The notes beneath the pieces were generated by a model. That model made no database searches, was not told the DNA's origin, and worked only from the letters and a program-made list of their open reading frames with translations. 41,549 bases of DNA from Actinomycetes bacterium (lineage in GTDB: Bacteria > Actinomycetota > Acidimicrobiia > Acidimicrobiales > Palsa-688). The DNA lies in contig JAJYLA010000018.1 in assembly GCA_021788115.1 (NCBI GenBank), forward strand, positions 1-41,549, read 5' to 3'. Positions 16,980 through 25,420 of the stretch are shown piece by piece. The first letter of the stretch is position 1. The number at the start of each line of letters is the position of its first letter. The position numbers and the translations under genes are program-made.

Positions 16980-17012
16980 GCGGGGCGTGGGTGGCGCACC
17001 CACGGGCCCCGC
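16980..17012 (-). terminator. Strong GC hairpin after clpP (possible terminator)
   Basis: Arms 16980-16986 with 17006-17012 and 16987-16992 with 16998-17003 pair perfectly, with a 5-nt loop and a 2-nt bulge. A smaller hairpin pairs 17016-17021 with 17030-17035. There is no T-run, as is common in GC-rich actinobacteria. Positioned between the clpP stop and the next minus-strand gene. Confidence 0.4.
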
Positions 17013-17092
17013 CGTCCCCGATACCTTCGTCGGGGTCGCCCTCCCCTCACCGCATCCGCCGGCGGCCCCGGCGCCCTGGCGGGGTCGTGGGA

Positions 17093-17707
17093 TCAGGCCT
17101 TGTTCGGCTCGGTGACGTCCGCCGCCCGCTCGATCACCTGATCGATGAAGCCGTACTCGAGCGCCTCCTGGGCGGTGAACCACCGGTCCCGGTCGGAGTC
17201 CGCCTCGATCCTCTCGACCGGCTGCCCGGTGTGGTAGGCGATCCGCTCGGCCATCATCTTCTTCAGGTAGACGATCTGCTCCGCCTGGATGGCGATGTCG
17301 GTCGCCTGGCCCTGGGCCTGCCCGGACGGCTGGTGCATGAGGATCCGGGAGTGGGGCAGCGAGAAGCGCTTTCCCTTTGCGCCGGCGCAGAGCAGGAACT
17401 GGCCCATCGACGCGGCGAGACCCATGCACACCGTGGAGACGTCGCAGGGGACGTACTGCATCGTGTCGTAGATGGCGAGACCGGCGGTCACCGAGCCGCC
17501 GGGCGAGTTGATGTACAGGCTGATGTCGCGGGAGGGTTCCTCCGCCGCGAGCAGGAGCAGCTGGGCGCAGATCAGATTGGCGTTCTGGTCGTCCACCTCG
17601 GTGCCGAGGAACACGATCCGCTCCTTGAGGAGGCGCTGGTAGACGTCGGCGGCCCGCTCGCCGGCTGCGACCTGGGCAACGGCGAAGGGGAGATTCGGCG
17701 AAGACAT
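17093..17707 (-). CDS. clpP: ATP-dependent Clp protease proteolytic subunit
   Basis: Serine peptidase that forms the barrel of the Clp protease and degrades substrates fed by a ClpX/ClpC ATPase. Length 204, usual for the family. Seen: the catalytic triad as Ser100 in MGLAASMGQ, His125 in ILMHQPSG and Asp170 in the EADSDRD segment; the oxyanion/hinge region SPGGSV at 68-73; and the handle helix [10 protein letters not shown]. The ATG at 17707 is supported by TAGCCT with 7 nt spacing. No second clpP, clpX or tig gene is adjacent, although actinobacteria often carry paired clpP genes. It may be an extra paralog or a separated member of a pair. Confidence 0.95.
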   Translation of the reverse strand: MSSPNLPFAVAQVAAGERAADVYQRLLKERIVFLGTEVDDQNANLICAQLLLLAAEEPSRDISLYINSPGGSVTAGLAIYDTMQYVPCDVSTVCMGLAASMGQFLLCAGAKGKRFSLPHSRILMHQPSGQAQGQATDIAIQAEQIVYLKKMMAERIAYHTGQPVERIEADSDRDRWFTAQEALEYGFIDQVIERAADVTEPNKA

Positions 17708-17714
17708 GGGGCCG

Positions 17715-17720
17715 AGGCTA
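17715..17720 (-). promoter_or_regulatory. -10 element (TAGCCT) of clpP, leaderless type
   Basis: TAGCCT on the minus strand ends 7 nt before the clpP ATG, the spacing expected if transcription starts at the ATG. Confidence 0.6.
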
Positions 17721-17758
17721 GCCGGTCCCCCCTTCAACAGCGGGGCGTGTCGTCGCCG

Positions 17759-18568
17759 CTACTTGAGGATGTTCACCGCCCGGGCCACCACCAGCGCGAC
17801 GGTTATCAGGGAGATGGCCGACTGGGCGAGCATGGTGAGCTTGGCCCACCGGGACAGGGGCATGACGTCCGTTGGGCTGAACGCGGTCGCGTTGGTGAAC
17901 GAAAGGTAGAAGTAGTCGGCAAACCGCGGCTCCCAGTCGGGAGGCGCCAGGTCTGGGTTCTCCATCTGCGGGAACATGAAGTCGGGGTACGTCCTTGCCG
18001 CCACCATGCGGGCTACGGGCCCACCCCTGTCCAACTCCCAGTACCACAGCCCGAAAGCGACCACGTTGGCGAGCCAGATCGCCCCGCCGCTCAGCAGCAG
18101 CTGCGGGGCGTTGGCGTGCTCGCTTGTCGTGACCAACCCGTAGACGAGCCGACCCGCCGACCAGCCGTTGGCGAGGCTCACCACGGCGATGAGCAACAGG
18201 CTTCCCGCACGCAGGGCCGACGAGGTGCGGTCGATCCGGCCGGGATTCGCGGCGACGAGGGCGACCACGAGCACCCCGCCGATGCCGGGCAACAGCCAGC
18301 GCGGACCGAGGATCAAGTGGCGTGGCAGCGCGCTCTGCATGGCGAGGGCCACGGCGACAGCGACGCTCACCGGCCAGCGCGCCTCGCCGACGGTAAGCCT
18401 CTTCCACGCAGGGACGACGGTGGCTTCCACCCCGCGTTTGACCTCACCGTAAAACAGCCTTTCCAGCCGTTCGAGCCGGTCGTGGACGCTCTCCTGCCCA
18501 GCCCCCTCAGGGAGAGAAGGCCGCCGCGCTCCGGGCCTTTCCGCGTCCGATCCCCGACCTTCTTCCAT
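17759..18568 (-). CDS. Multi-pass membrane protein, DUF1345/ion-channel-like
   Basis: Protein of 269 residues. A charged N-terminus of about 65 residues includes a short helical VHDRLERLERLFYGEV. Five hydrophobic segments follow: near 68-84, 92-108, 120-138, 158-180 and the last helix AQSAISLITVALVVARAV. Between the last two, YFYLSFTNATAFSPTDVMPL has the place and look of a channel pore loop, but without the GYGD potassium filter. Similar C-termini occur in DUF1345-type proteins (family recollection). The function is unknown; a cation channel or channel relative is a guess. The ATG at 18568 lacks a clear ribosome binding site. It is 51 bp upstream of clpP and could be co-transcribed with it. 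Confidence 0.75.
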   Translation of the reverse strand: MEEGRGSDAERPGARRPSLPEGAGQESVHDRLERLERLFYGEVKRGVEATVVPAWKRLTVGEARWPVSVAVAVALAMQSALPRHLILGPRWLLPGIGGVLVVALVAANPGRIDRTSSALRAGSLLLIAVVSLANGWSAGRLVYGLVTTSEHANAPQLLLSGGAIWLANVVAFGLWYWELDRGGPVARMVAARTYPDFMFPQMENPDLAPPDWEPRFADYFYLSFTNATAFSPTDVMPLSRWAKLTMLAQSAISLITVALVVARAVNILK

Positions 18569-18636
18569 ACGGCTCAGTCTCCCACCTGGTCCTCTTCCCC
18601 TGTGGGACCGAGGAGGGGGTCCGGCCGCCCCCCGTG

Positions 18637-18642
18637 TAGACT
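18637..18642 (+). promoter_or_regulatory. -10 element (TAGACT) of the tRNA-Leu gene
   Basis: TAGACT lies 23 nt before the tRNA 5' end, leaving a leader of about 17 nt for RNase P removal. No convincing -35 box was identified. Confidence 0.45.
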
Positions 18643-18648
18643 GAAACC

Positions 18649-20409
18649 TCAGCTCAAGGGCTCACGCGGGCGTGGCGAAAGCGGCAGACGCGCCAGGTTT
18701 AGGTCCTGGTCCCGAAAGGGGTGGAGGTTCGAATCCTCTCGCCCGCACTCGTTCCCCGCAAGGACCAGTCCCCGAGCGACGGCGCCGGCGACCCAGGCGC
18801 ACCACGCCAGCGTCAGGGCGGCCGCGGCGACGATGACGATCCCCGGCGGGAGGGGAGGCGTCCAGCTGGCGTGGCCGAAGAGGTGGGTGGGGTGGCCGAG
18901 ACCGTCACGGTAGCGGTGCAGGGCACGCAGGAACCCACCCATCTCGGCGACGCCGAGCGCAGCCATCGCCGCGGCCGACAGCGCCGCCGCCGCGTAGCGC
19001 CACAGCCGGGCGAGGATGACGGCGCCACCGGAACGGCCACGGTGGGCTCCTCCGCTCCGCCCGGGAGGCACGAGCCGCCGCGCGGCGTACGCGCCGACGA
19101 GGGGTAGCGAGACGGCGAGGGGCAGCCAATCGCGGCCCTGACCGATGAGGCCGAGCCGGTTGGCCACGTGCGCCGTGGCGGCGACCGGCACGGCGACGGT
19201 CGCCGCTGCCAGGAGGGCCCAGACCCCCACGCCGCGGTACCACCTCCGAGCGACGACCAAGACCCCAAAGAAGATGAGCGCCGCGTACCAGATGTGGTAG
19301 GTCAGTTGCGGCGCCGGCGCGTCGAGCCACCCGAAGAACCCGACCATCTGGGGGACCATCCAGAGCAGGTGGTGGTACGACGCCGCAAGCAGGGCGAGCC
19401 CGTGCTCGTGGACGGGTCCGGACGCCTGAGGCGTGACCCTGGTGGGGTGGACGAGGACGTACCACGCCAGCGCGAAGGCGGAGCAGATCACCACGAAGGC
19501 GAGCCCGGCCCTCGCCACCACGGTGTCCCACGCGCGGCGCCAGGGGCGAACCCCGAAGAGCAGTGCCACGCCGGCGACGACGGCGGCGAGGAAGACGGGC
19601 GACAGGCCGCGGGTCTGGACGAGGACTCCGGCGCTCAGCGCCAGCCATACGATGAGAAAACGCGATCGGTGGAGCTCCGGGTCGCCGGCGAGGGTCAAGG
19701 CCGTGGACCAGGCGCAGATGGCCGTGCTGATCTCCAGGCCGCTGGGGTTGACCACGCCCGAGAGGAACAGGGCCATCGGCGTGACCGCCAGCCCCACCCC
19801 GAGGGGAGCCAGCAGGAAGCGGCGGCTGTGGCGGGCAGCGGAGAACGCGGCGGCCAGGAAGGCCGCCGACAGCGCCCCACTCACGAGTCGCATCAGGTAC
19901 AGCACGACGGTCCGGCTCGTGAACAGACTGGGGATCCCTACGACGGCGTAGTAGAGCGGCGGGTAGCGACCGACGTAGGTCGGCATCAAGGCGGTGCCCC
20001 GGGCCCCGCCGGGGGACGGCACCGAGGCGCAGCCGGCTGACACGTCGGGGTGGAAGGGGTAGCACGTCGGCCCGTCGCCGACCTCGTGGGCGATGCCGGC
20101 AGGGACACGCACGAGCGTCCAGGGTCCCCGGGCGGCGTGGTCCGGGCGGCACGCACTGGTTGTCGATTGCCGCGAGCACGGGGCCCCGACCGACTGACCG
20201 TGGGCGACGGATGCCGCCCGCAAGACGTGTGCCGGCTCGTCGACGGACGCGAACAGGGGTGTGGCGACGCTCCAGCACGCCGCGAGCCCGAAGAGGATCG
20301 CGAAAGCGAAGGCCCATGTGCGCATCCATCGGGGACGTCCCCTGCCGCCGCCGTCCTCGAGCCTCGTGCCCACGTCCGCGGCGCCGGTGCCCCGCCCCGT
20401 GTCGCTCAT
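18649..20409 (-). CDS. DUF2142-family membrane protein whose C-terminus is antisense to tRNA-Leu
   Basis: Polytopic membrane protein of 586 residues. DUF2142 proteins resemble GT-C glycosyltransferases and sit in polysaccharide loci; the reaction is unproven. Seen: first membrane segment WAFAFAILFGLAACWSVATP, then SVDEPAHVLRAASVAHG, a loop with four Cys, GRYPPLYYAVVGIPSLF, and FLSGVVNPSGLEISTAI, which are family landmarks, with about ten more hydrophobic segments. Its natural end would be near LTLAWCAWVAGAVARGLVLA. The frame then continues for 32 residues through the antisense of the tRNA gene (EDSNLHPFRDQDLNL) to a stop at 18649. The ATG overlaps the fusion gene stop (ATGA), so it is the last gene of a three-gene operon. 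Confidence 0.85.
   Translation of the reverse strand: MSDTGRGTGAADVGTRLEDGGGRGRPRWMRTWAFAFAILFGLAACWSVATPLFASVDEPAHVLRAASVAHGQSVGAPCSRQSTTSACRPDHAARGPWTLVRVPAGIAHEVGDGPTCYPFHPDVSAGCASVPSPGGARGTALMPTYVGRYPPLYYAVVGIPSLFTSRTVVLYLMRLVSGALSAAFLAAAFSAARHSRRFLLAPLGVGLAVTPMALFLSGVVNPSGLEISTAICAWSTALTLAGDPELHRSRFLIVWLALSAGVLVQTRGLSPVFLAAVVAGVALLFGVRPWRRAWDTVVARAGLAFVVICSAFALAWYVLVHPTRVTPQASGPVHEHGLALLAASYHHLLWMVPQMVGFFGWLDAPAPQLTYHIWYAALIFFGVLVVARRWYRGVGVWALLAAATVAVPVAATAHVANRLGLIGQGRDWLPLAVSLPLVGAYAARRLVPPGRSGGAHRGRSGGAVILARLWRYAAAALSAAAMAALGVAEMGGFLRALHRYRDGLGHPTHLFGHASWTPPLPPGIVIVAAAALTLAWCAWVAGAVARGLVLAGNECGREDSNLHPFRDQDLNLARLPLSPRPREPLS
18666..18747 (+). tRNA. tRNA-Leu (anticodon UAG)
   Basis: An 82-nt tRNA with acceptor arms GCGGGCG (18666-18672) and CGCCCGC (18740-18746) and discriminator A. 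The anticodon stem is CCAGG/CCTGG around the loop TTTAGGT, giving anticodon TAG at 18700-18702. It has a class II variable arm, as expected for leucine, and a T-loop TTCGAAT. CCA is not encoded. It lies opposite the end of the DUF2142 gene. Confidence 0.97.
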
Positions 20410-23096
20410 GCGCCCCGAAGGCTTCGAGCCTCGAGGGTCCCGATCGCGCAGCTCGTGTCGACCCGCGTCAGGTTCGGGTTGAGGTAGGGGTCGCCTTCGG
20501 TGAGGTAGCGCCGGTAGACGATCAGCGACTGCTCGACGTCGTTGTCGGGCGGCTGCATGTCGCGGGTCATGCCTTCGTGGTGGACGAGCCGGGCGAAGGG
20601 CGTCATCACGTTCCAGTATCCCCGCTGGTGGAGGCGGATGCCGAGATCTACGTCTCCGCCGCAGACGAGGAAGCGTTCGTCGAAGCCTCCGACCTCGTCG
20701 AACTTCCCGTGGGCGAGGAACATGCAGGCGCCCGTCACGGCCAGGGTGTTGCGCACCCAGTAGGAGGGTCCCGCGGGCGTCGCTGCGTCGGGGTGGAGCC
20801 TGGCCCAGGGGTGGTCGGCGAACCCCCCGATCCCGACGGCGACACCGGCGTGCTGGACCAGGCCGTTCGGGTAGAACAACCGGGCGCCCACCGCCCCCAC
20901 CTTCTCCCTCTGGCCGAACTCCGCGAGCGCCTCGAGCCAGCCGTGGTGGAGGATCTCCACGTCGTTGTTGAGGAACAGCAGGTCGTCCCCTGAGGCCCTC
21001 GCGGCCGCCCAGTTGTTCAAGCGCTGATAGTTGTACGGCTCGTCGAACTCCAGGACCCGCGCCCACGACCAGGCCTGTTGCCACCGATCCATCGCGTCGA
21101 ACGTCTCCGGGCGGCTGCTGCGATTCGATACGAGGAGCACCTCGATCGGAAGCTCGGTCCCGTGCCGGGCAAACGACTCCAGGCACCTGTCTGTCAGGTC
21201 GCTCCTGTCGCGGAAAGGTATGACGACCGAGACCTTTCTCGCCTGAATCCGGTAGCGCACCCGGTGAGACGAAAGCCCCGGCCCGGGCGCCACCCACGAG
21301 CCCGGAGCTTCGGACGAGAGGAGCTCGCGCAGCGCTCGGGCACCCGCCTCGTGGACGCCGCGCTTGACGGACACGTCGGCGGCGGTCGACTTCTCGTGCT
21401 GCCGCCAGTGGTAGAGGACGTCGGGGATGTGGCCCACCCGGCCCGCGGCCGCCGTGGCTCGAAGAACGAAGTCGTAGTCCTGCGCTCCTTCGAGGCCGGG
21501 GCGGATGCCGCCCACGCGGTCGAAGAGGTCGCGCCGCACGGCGACCAGGTGGGCCAGGTAGTTGACGCACCGCAGGAGGTCCGGCGACCAGTCCGGCTTG
21601 AGGAAAGGCTGGAGGTAGCGCCCCGAGGTGTCGAGCTTGTCCTCGTCCGAGTAGAGGAAGTCGGTGTCGGGCGACTTCGCCGCGGCCGACACCACCGACG
21701 CGAGGGCGTGAGGCTCGATGACGTCATCGTGGTCCAGAAAGACCAGCCAGGAACCGCGCGACCGCGATGCTCCGACCATCGTGTTGCGGGCTATCCCCTG
21801 GTTGGCGGTCTCGACGCGGATGATCCGGCGGTCCAGCGCGCAGAACCGCTCGCAGATAGGACGCACGTGAGGCGCGTCCGACGCGTCGACGAGTATCAGC
21901 TCCCAGCGGGCGTACGTCTGGCGGCGCACCGAGCGGATGCAGTCCACCAGGTGCTCGGCCGCGGTGTTGAACACCGGGGTTATCACCGAGACGACGGGGC
22001 CCTCCTCCGGCGCCGGCAAACGCTCGCGCGCACGCAGCCACGCGCCGTACTCCTCGGGGGAGGGAAAGCAGTCCGTCTGGGCGTCGGCCGTGACGGCGGG
22101 CCCGCTGACGAAGCTCCTCCAGGCCCCGGACGTGCTCACGAGCTCCGCGATCTCCGCCTGCTGCCATTGCAGCTGCCGCTGGCCTTCCTCGAGCGACGCG
22201 ACGGCCTCGCTCGCCGTCACGGCGGTGCGGACCGCTTCCTCGTAGCGGTCCATCAGACGCTGCCACCCGCCCGAGACCACCGAGGTCGTCGACAGCCTGC
22301 TGCGCCTGAGAGCCTCGTCCACCATCTGCGGTTCCGACGCCGGTGCGATCGACTCCGCCTTCTCGACGAGATCGGCGCTCCGGCCGACGACGACGATCCT
22401 CCGGTACGACGGGGGGGTGCCGTCTCCGCCGGCGAGGAAAGGCGTCTCGAGCCAGCGGCGAAGCTCGCCGACCGTCTCGTCGGCGCCGAACTTGAGCGTC
22501 ATGAAGTTGTTGACCATCGTCGCCGACCACACCCCGATGGGGTTCGAGCCGAAGACGCGGCAATGCAGCCCGAGGGACTCGACGGATCGGGCGAGCTCGC
22601 CGAGGTCCGGAAGGCCGCACTCCGCGTGCTCCCGGAGCCACGGGTGGTCGGATCCGAAGAGGACGGCGTAGAGGTCACGCTGCTCGCGTTCGGCAGCCAC
22701 CACCTCCGGCGCCTCGAAGGGCCCGGCGATCACGACGATGTCGGCGACCCGCGTCATCTCTGCGAGGACCTTCGGCCGCAGGTCGCGAGCTATGTGCTCC
22801 AGGACGTCCAGCGCGGTGGCGGCAGCGAAAGCCCGATCGGGAAACGGAAGCGCCGCTCCGGAGCCGATGACGTCGACCCCCAGGTCGCGTACGTCGACGG
22901 CGACGACCCGGCGGTCGGGCAGGTACCCCCTGGTCAGGCCTTCGGATCCGCCTACGTCCAGGACCGGCCCGGGCGGGGCGAGGTGCTCCACCGCGTGTGC
23001 GACGTGGACGTGGCGCGACGCGATGTCGAACTCTCGCGGCAGATCGCTTATGTCGCACCGCCCGCCGAGGGTGGGGCGTTCGTGATGAACTCCCAC
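20406..23096 (-). CDS. Methyltransferase-GT2-GT2 fusion protein
   Basis: Trifunctional protein of 896 residues. Residues 20-200 form a class I SAM methyltransferase: EFDIASRH, VLDVGGSEG at 46-53, ALPFPDRAFAAATALDVLEH. Residues 275-325 are helical with coiled-coil character. The first GT2 domain spans about 368-600: VVSVITPVFNT, VDASDA, and metal site FLDHDD at 453-458. The second spans about 622-860: VSVVIPFRDRSD, FLNNDVE at 708-714, CGGDVDLGIRLHQRG at 812. Dual GT2 proteins of this kind often build repeating polymers, with a methyltransferase controlling or capping the chain (inference). The GTG at 23096 keeps the EFDIASRH start of the methyltransferase but overlaps the upstream gene by 49 bp. 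The donors are unknown. Confidence 0.88.
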   Translation of the reverse strand: MGVHHERPTLGGRCDISDLPREFDIASRHVHVAHAVEHLAPPGPVLDVGGSEGLTRGYLPDRRVVAVDVRDLGVDVIGSGAALPFPDRAFAAATALDVLEHIARDLRPKVLAEMTRVADIVVIAGPFEAPEVVAAEREQRDLYAVLFGSDHPWLREHAECGLPDLGELARSVESLGLHCRVFGSNPIGVWSATMVNNFMTLKFGADETVGELRRWLETPFLAGGDGTPPSYRRIVVVGRSADLVEKAESIAPASEPQMVDEALRRSRLSTTSVVSGGWQRLMDRYEEAVRTAVTASEAVASLEEGQRQLQWQQAEIAELVSTSGAWRSFVSGPAVTADAQTDCFPSPEEYGAWLRARERLPAPEEGPVVSVITPVFNTAAEHLVDCIRSVRRQTYARWELILVDASDAPHVRPICERFCALDRRIIRVETANQGIARNTMVGASRSRGSWLVFLDHDDVIEPHALASVVSAAAKSPDTDFLYSDEDKLDTSGRYLQPFLKPDWSPDLLRCVNYLAHLVAVRRDLFDRVGGIRPGLEGAQDYDFVLRATAAAGRVGHIPDVLYHWRQHEKSTAADVSVKRGVHEAGARALRELLSSEAPGSWVAPGPGLSSHRVRYRIQARKVSVVIPFRDRSDLTDRCLESFARHGTELPIEVLLVSNRSSRPETFDAMDRWQQAWSWARVLEFDEPYNYQRLNNWAAARASGDDLLFLNNDVEILHHGWLEALAEFGQREKVGAVGARLFYPNGLVQHAGVAVGIGGFADHPWARLHPDAATPAGPSYWVRNTLAVTGACMFLAHGKFDEVGGFDERFLVCGGDVDLGIRLHQRGYWNVMTPFARLVHHEGMTRDMQPPDNDVEQSLIVYRRYLTEGDPYLNPNLTRVDTSCAIGTLEARSLRGA

Positions 23097-24460
23097 ATGA
23101 CGCGGAACTGCTCGTGCCAGTCGAACGACCGGACGAGCTCCTGACCCCGCGTCGCCAGCTTGACCCGCAGCTCCCGATCCTCGACCAGACGGCCCACCGC
23201 CTCGGCCAGGGTCTCCGAGGACGGCTCTGCCAGGAGGCAGTTCTCCTCGTGCCGCAGCAGCCACGACGTCGCCGGGTTCACGTTGGTCACGACCGCCACG
23301 CCGGCGGCGAAGTACTCGAGGGGCTGGTACGACGGATGGTGCGTGAACATGCAGTAGAGCCCGATGTCCGCGCCGGCGTAGAGGGCGTCGATCTCCTCGC
23401 GCGTCCGCAGCAGGCCCACGTTCTCCACGACGGCGTCGAGGCCGTAGTCGGCGGGGTCGAAATCCTCGCCGGCGGAGACGACGCGGATCCCGTCCCCGTA
23501 ACGCCGCTTGAGGAGCTTCGAGGCGCTGCCCAGCAGCTCGAACCCGTTGCGCCCCGTGCCGGGCCGCCCGTAGAGGACCACCGTGACCGGACCGGGATGG
23601 ACCTTGCGCTCGGGGTCCACGAAGGCGGCGCGGGGGTCCAGCGCGGGGATGAAGCCCACGGCGGGGTTGCCATACGACCGGTACCGATCGGCCAGCGCGG
23701 GCGTGTTGACCAGCCCCCCGAAGCCGAGCCGGTAGGTGGCCTCGGCCTGGCCCCACAGGCTGCTCGCCGGGTAGAAGGCCGGCTCGAAGTCCTGGACGAA
23801 ATAGAACTTCGCTGCAGCGGAGTTGTACCGCAGCAGGGCGTAGGCGCTGTACCAGATGGTCGCGACCGCGATGTCCGTCGGGGGCAGCTCGTCGAAGTCG
23901 ACGTACGGCGCCACCCCGGCGGGGGGCAGGACGATGTCGATGTCCGCCAGGGCCGGGAAGGCCTCCACGATGGGGGCGCGGACAAGCTCGTCGGTCAACG
24001 CGGGATGGTCGTAGAGCACGACCCGCGGCTCGACCCCGTGCTCGGCCCGCATCCAGTCGATGAAGCGGAAGATGGTGTTGATCCCGCCGAAGAGGATGTT
24101 GTCGAACCAGGGCACGAACCACGTCGCCGTCTTCACGGTGCGGGGGCGGTCCTCGAAGGCGGCGACGACTTCCTCGTTGGCGGCGAGCTCGGACGACGTA
24201 GGGCTGTAGAACGGCGACGCCGCCACGTGGTAAGAGTGCGAGTCGTTGAGGAGCCGGCGCGGCTCAGCAGCCGGCGCCGGCGGCTCCAGGGCGCGCACCA
24301 TCTCGTACGACGCCCGGTACGCGATCCCGCGCGCTCCCTGCTCACGCCACAACGCCGTCAGGTCTCTCACCAGCCGGCCGGCTCCGCGGCCTTTCCTGAT
24401 GGCTGCCAGCCGCCGGAGAGGAGACGGAAGGTGCCGCGTCGCTCTGCTGGCAGGTGGCAT
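23048..24460 (-). CDS. WsaF-like rhamnosyltransferase-family glycosyltransferase
   Basis: GT-B glycosyltransferase of 470 residues resembling the rhamnosyltransferase WsaF group. Seen: a helical N-terminal 70 residues, WFVPWFDNILFGGINTIFRF at about 114-133, ATIWYSAYALLRY, KFYFVQDFEPAFYPASS, which is a group hallmark, then AEATYRLGF, VVLYGRPGTGRNGFEL, and C-terminal HPSYQPLEYFAAGVAVVTN. Family members extend rhamnan chains in ABC-exported glycans, which fits the Wzt relic nearby (inference). The ATG at 24460 is preceded by a possible -10 TACACT at 24513-24518 and a 45-nt leader containing a hairpin. It is the first gene of the operon with the fusion protein and the DUF2142 protein. Confidence 0.83.
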   Translation of the reverse strand: MPPASRATRHLPSPLRRLAAIRKGRGAGRLVRDLTALWREQGARGIAYRASYEMVRALEPPAPAAEPRRLLNDSHSYHVAASPFYSPTSSELAANEEVVAAFEDRPRTVKTATWFVPWFDNILFGGINTIFRFIDWMRAEHGVEPRVVLYDHPALTDELVRAPIVEAFPALADIDIVLPPAGVAPYVDFDELPPTDIAVATIWYSAYALLRYNSAAAKFYFVQDFEPAFYPASSLWGQAEATYRLGFGGLVNTPALADRYRSYGNPAVGFIPALDPRAAFVDPERKVHPGPVTVVLYGRPGTGRNGFELLGSASKLLKRRYGDGIRVVSAGEDFDPADYGLDAVVENVGLLRTREEIDALYAGADIGLYCMFTHHPSYQPLEYFAAGVAVVTNVNPATSWLLRHEENCLLAEPSSETLAEAVGRLVEDRELRVKLATRGQELVRSFDWHEQFRVMWEFITNAPPSAGGAT

Positions 24461-24485
24461 TGTCGGACTGGATGAGGGATCGAAG

Positions 24486-24509
24486 GGCGCCGGCGAACGC
24501 GACGGCGCC
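24486..24509. promoter_or_regulatory. Inverted repeat in the divergent promoter region
   Basis: Arms GGCGCCG (24486-24492) and CGGCGCC (24503-24509) flank a 10-nt spacer, next to a TAGTGTA sequence (24512-24518) that reads as a -10-like element on both strands. It could be an operator or a leader hairpin for the operon starting at 24460. Confidence 0.3.
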
Positions 24510-24536
24510 GGTAGTGTATCAAGAGGTCCCAGCGGG

Positions 24537-25364
24537 GTGACAAGCGTGTCGGCACAACAACGCGAAGAGATGGGGGCGCCGCTTCCCGGTGGCACAGCCG
24601 GCGGGGGGTGGCAGAGCCGCTGGGAGCAGCACGTGCGGCGTAGCCGGGACCTCGTGCCGCGCTCCACCTCGATCGCGGTCTTCGTCCGGGCCGGCCTGTC
24701 GGCACGCCACACGTCCGAGCGCGGCGTCGAGGACCTCGCGCGCGAGGCCGTCGCCGGGGCCACCGTCGAGCAAGAGCCGGGCGTGGCGCCGCCTCCCTCC
24801 GATCAGCCGGTCACCGACGTCTTGCTGTGCCCGTGGGCGGTGGACCTGACGGACGAGTGGAGGACCGCGGTGTCGCGGATCAAATCCCTCGTGCGTCCCG
24901 GCGGCCTCGTCGTCACGGCCACAGCGCCCCGACACGACGGGTCCGCTGCGACGCTCGAGCCCCGCTGGCACGTCGGCGAGGAGGACCTGCGGATCATCTT
25001 CGGCGACTGCAGCGTCGAGAGCCTCGAGACCGACACGTGCTCCGGCTCCAGCTTCCTCCGGGCTCGCCTGCCCGCCGAGCCCAGGTTCTTCGCCCTGGAC
25101 GGCTATGCGTTGAGGGCCGCCGAAGGGGGCCGCTTCCTTGCCGCCGAGGACGCCCGGCGCCTGCGCATCCTCGCGTCGGCCGCGGCCGCGTGCCAGGAGG
25201 ACCTGGTCCGGACGCGCTCGGAACTCGAAGCGGCCGAAGCGGAGCGCCTCGCGCTGCGAAGCGAGGTCGACCGCATCTACGCGACCAAGACCATGCGCTA
25301 CACGCGGACGCTCAGGTCCGCGTACTCGCTCGCGCGCTCAACGGTGCGACGAAGCGCGCGTTGA
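24537..25364 (+). CDS. Degenerate SAM-methyltransferase-like protein with coiled-coil tail
   Basis: Protein of about 275 residues. The middle reads like the second half of a class I methyltransferase: VTDVLLCPWAVDL, then SLVRPGGLVVTATAPRHDG and an FGDCSVESLET strand region. No glycine-rich motif I is visible, so SAM binding is doubtful. From about residue 200 it is helical (LVRTRSELEAAEAERLALRSEV) and ends in YATKTMRYTRTLRSAYSLAR, a tail type common in glycan-locus methyltransferases and GTs. Starts at GTG 24537, GTG 24546 (with GGGGTGA just upstream) or ATG 24570 are all possible. Role unknown; perhaps a non-catalytic partner or chain-length factor. Confidence 0.65.
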   Translation: MTSVSAQQREEMGAPLPGGTAGGGWQSRWEQHVRRSRDLVPRSTSIAVFVRAGLSARHTSERGVEDLAREAVAGATVEQEPGVAPPPSDQPVTDVLLCPWAVDLTDEWRTAVSRIKSLVRPGGLVVTATAPRHDGSAATLEPRWHVGEEDLRIIFGDCSVESLETDTCSGSSFLRARLPAEPRFFALDGYALRAAEGGRFLAAEDARRLRILASAAAACQEDLVRTRSELEAAEAERLALRSEVDRIYATKTMRYTRTLRSAYSLARSTVRRSAR

Positions 25365-25405
25365 GGACGCGGCCGCGGCGCAACTGGCCCTCCGGCGCCG
25401 GCTGC

Positions 25406-25411
25406 TAGCCT
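25406..25411 (+). promoter_or_regulatory. -10 element (TAGCCT) of the second DUF2142 gene, leaderless type
   Basis: TAGCCT is followed by 9 nt and the ATG at 25421; there is no Shine-Dalgarno sequence. Confidence 0.6.
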
Positions 25412-25420
25412 CGGGCCGCC

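Noticed and set aside
16991-18913. A 640-codon plus-strand frame over clpP and the membrane protein
   Set aside because: It lies antisense to clpP, whose catalytic triad is intact, and crosses the tRNA gene. Composition is low in complexity.
21078-24475. Two long plus-strand frames (21078-23144 and 22997-24475)
   Set aside because: They mirror the fusion protein and the WsaF-like gene, which carry recognisable domains on the minus strand.
24246-24536. A longer N-terminus for the plus-strand methyltransferase-like protein
   Set aside because: It would overlap the divergent gene and both promoters; the extra residues are the antisense of the WsaF-like N-terminus.
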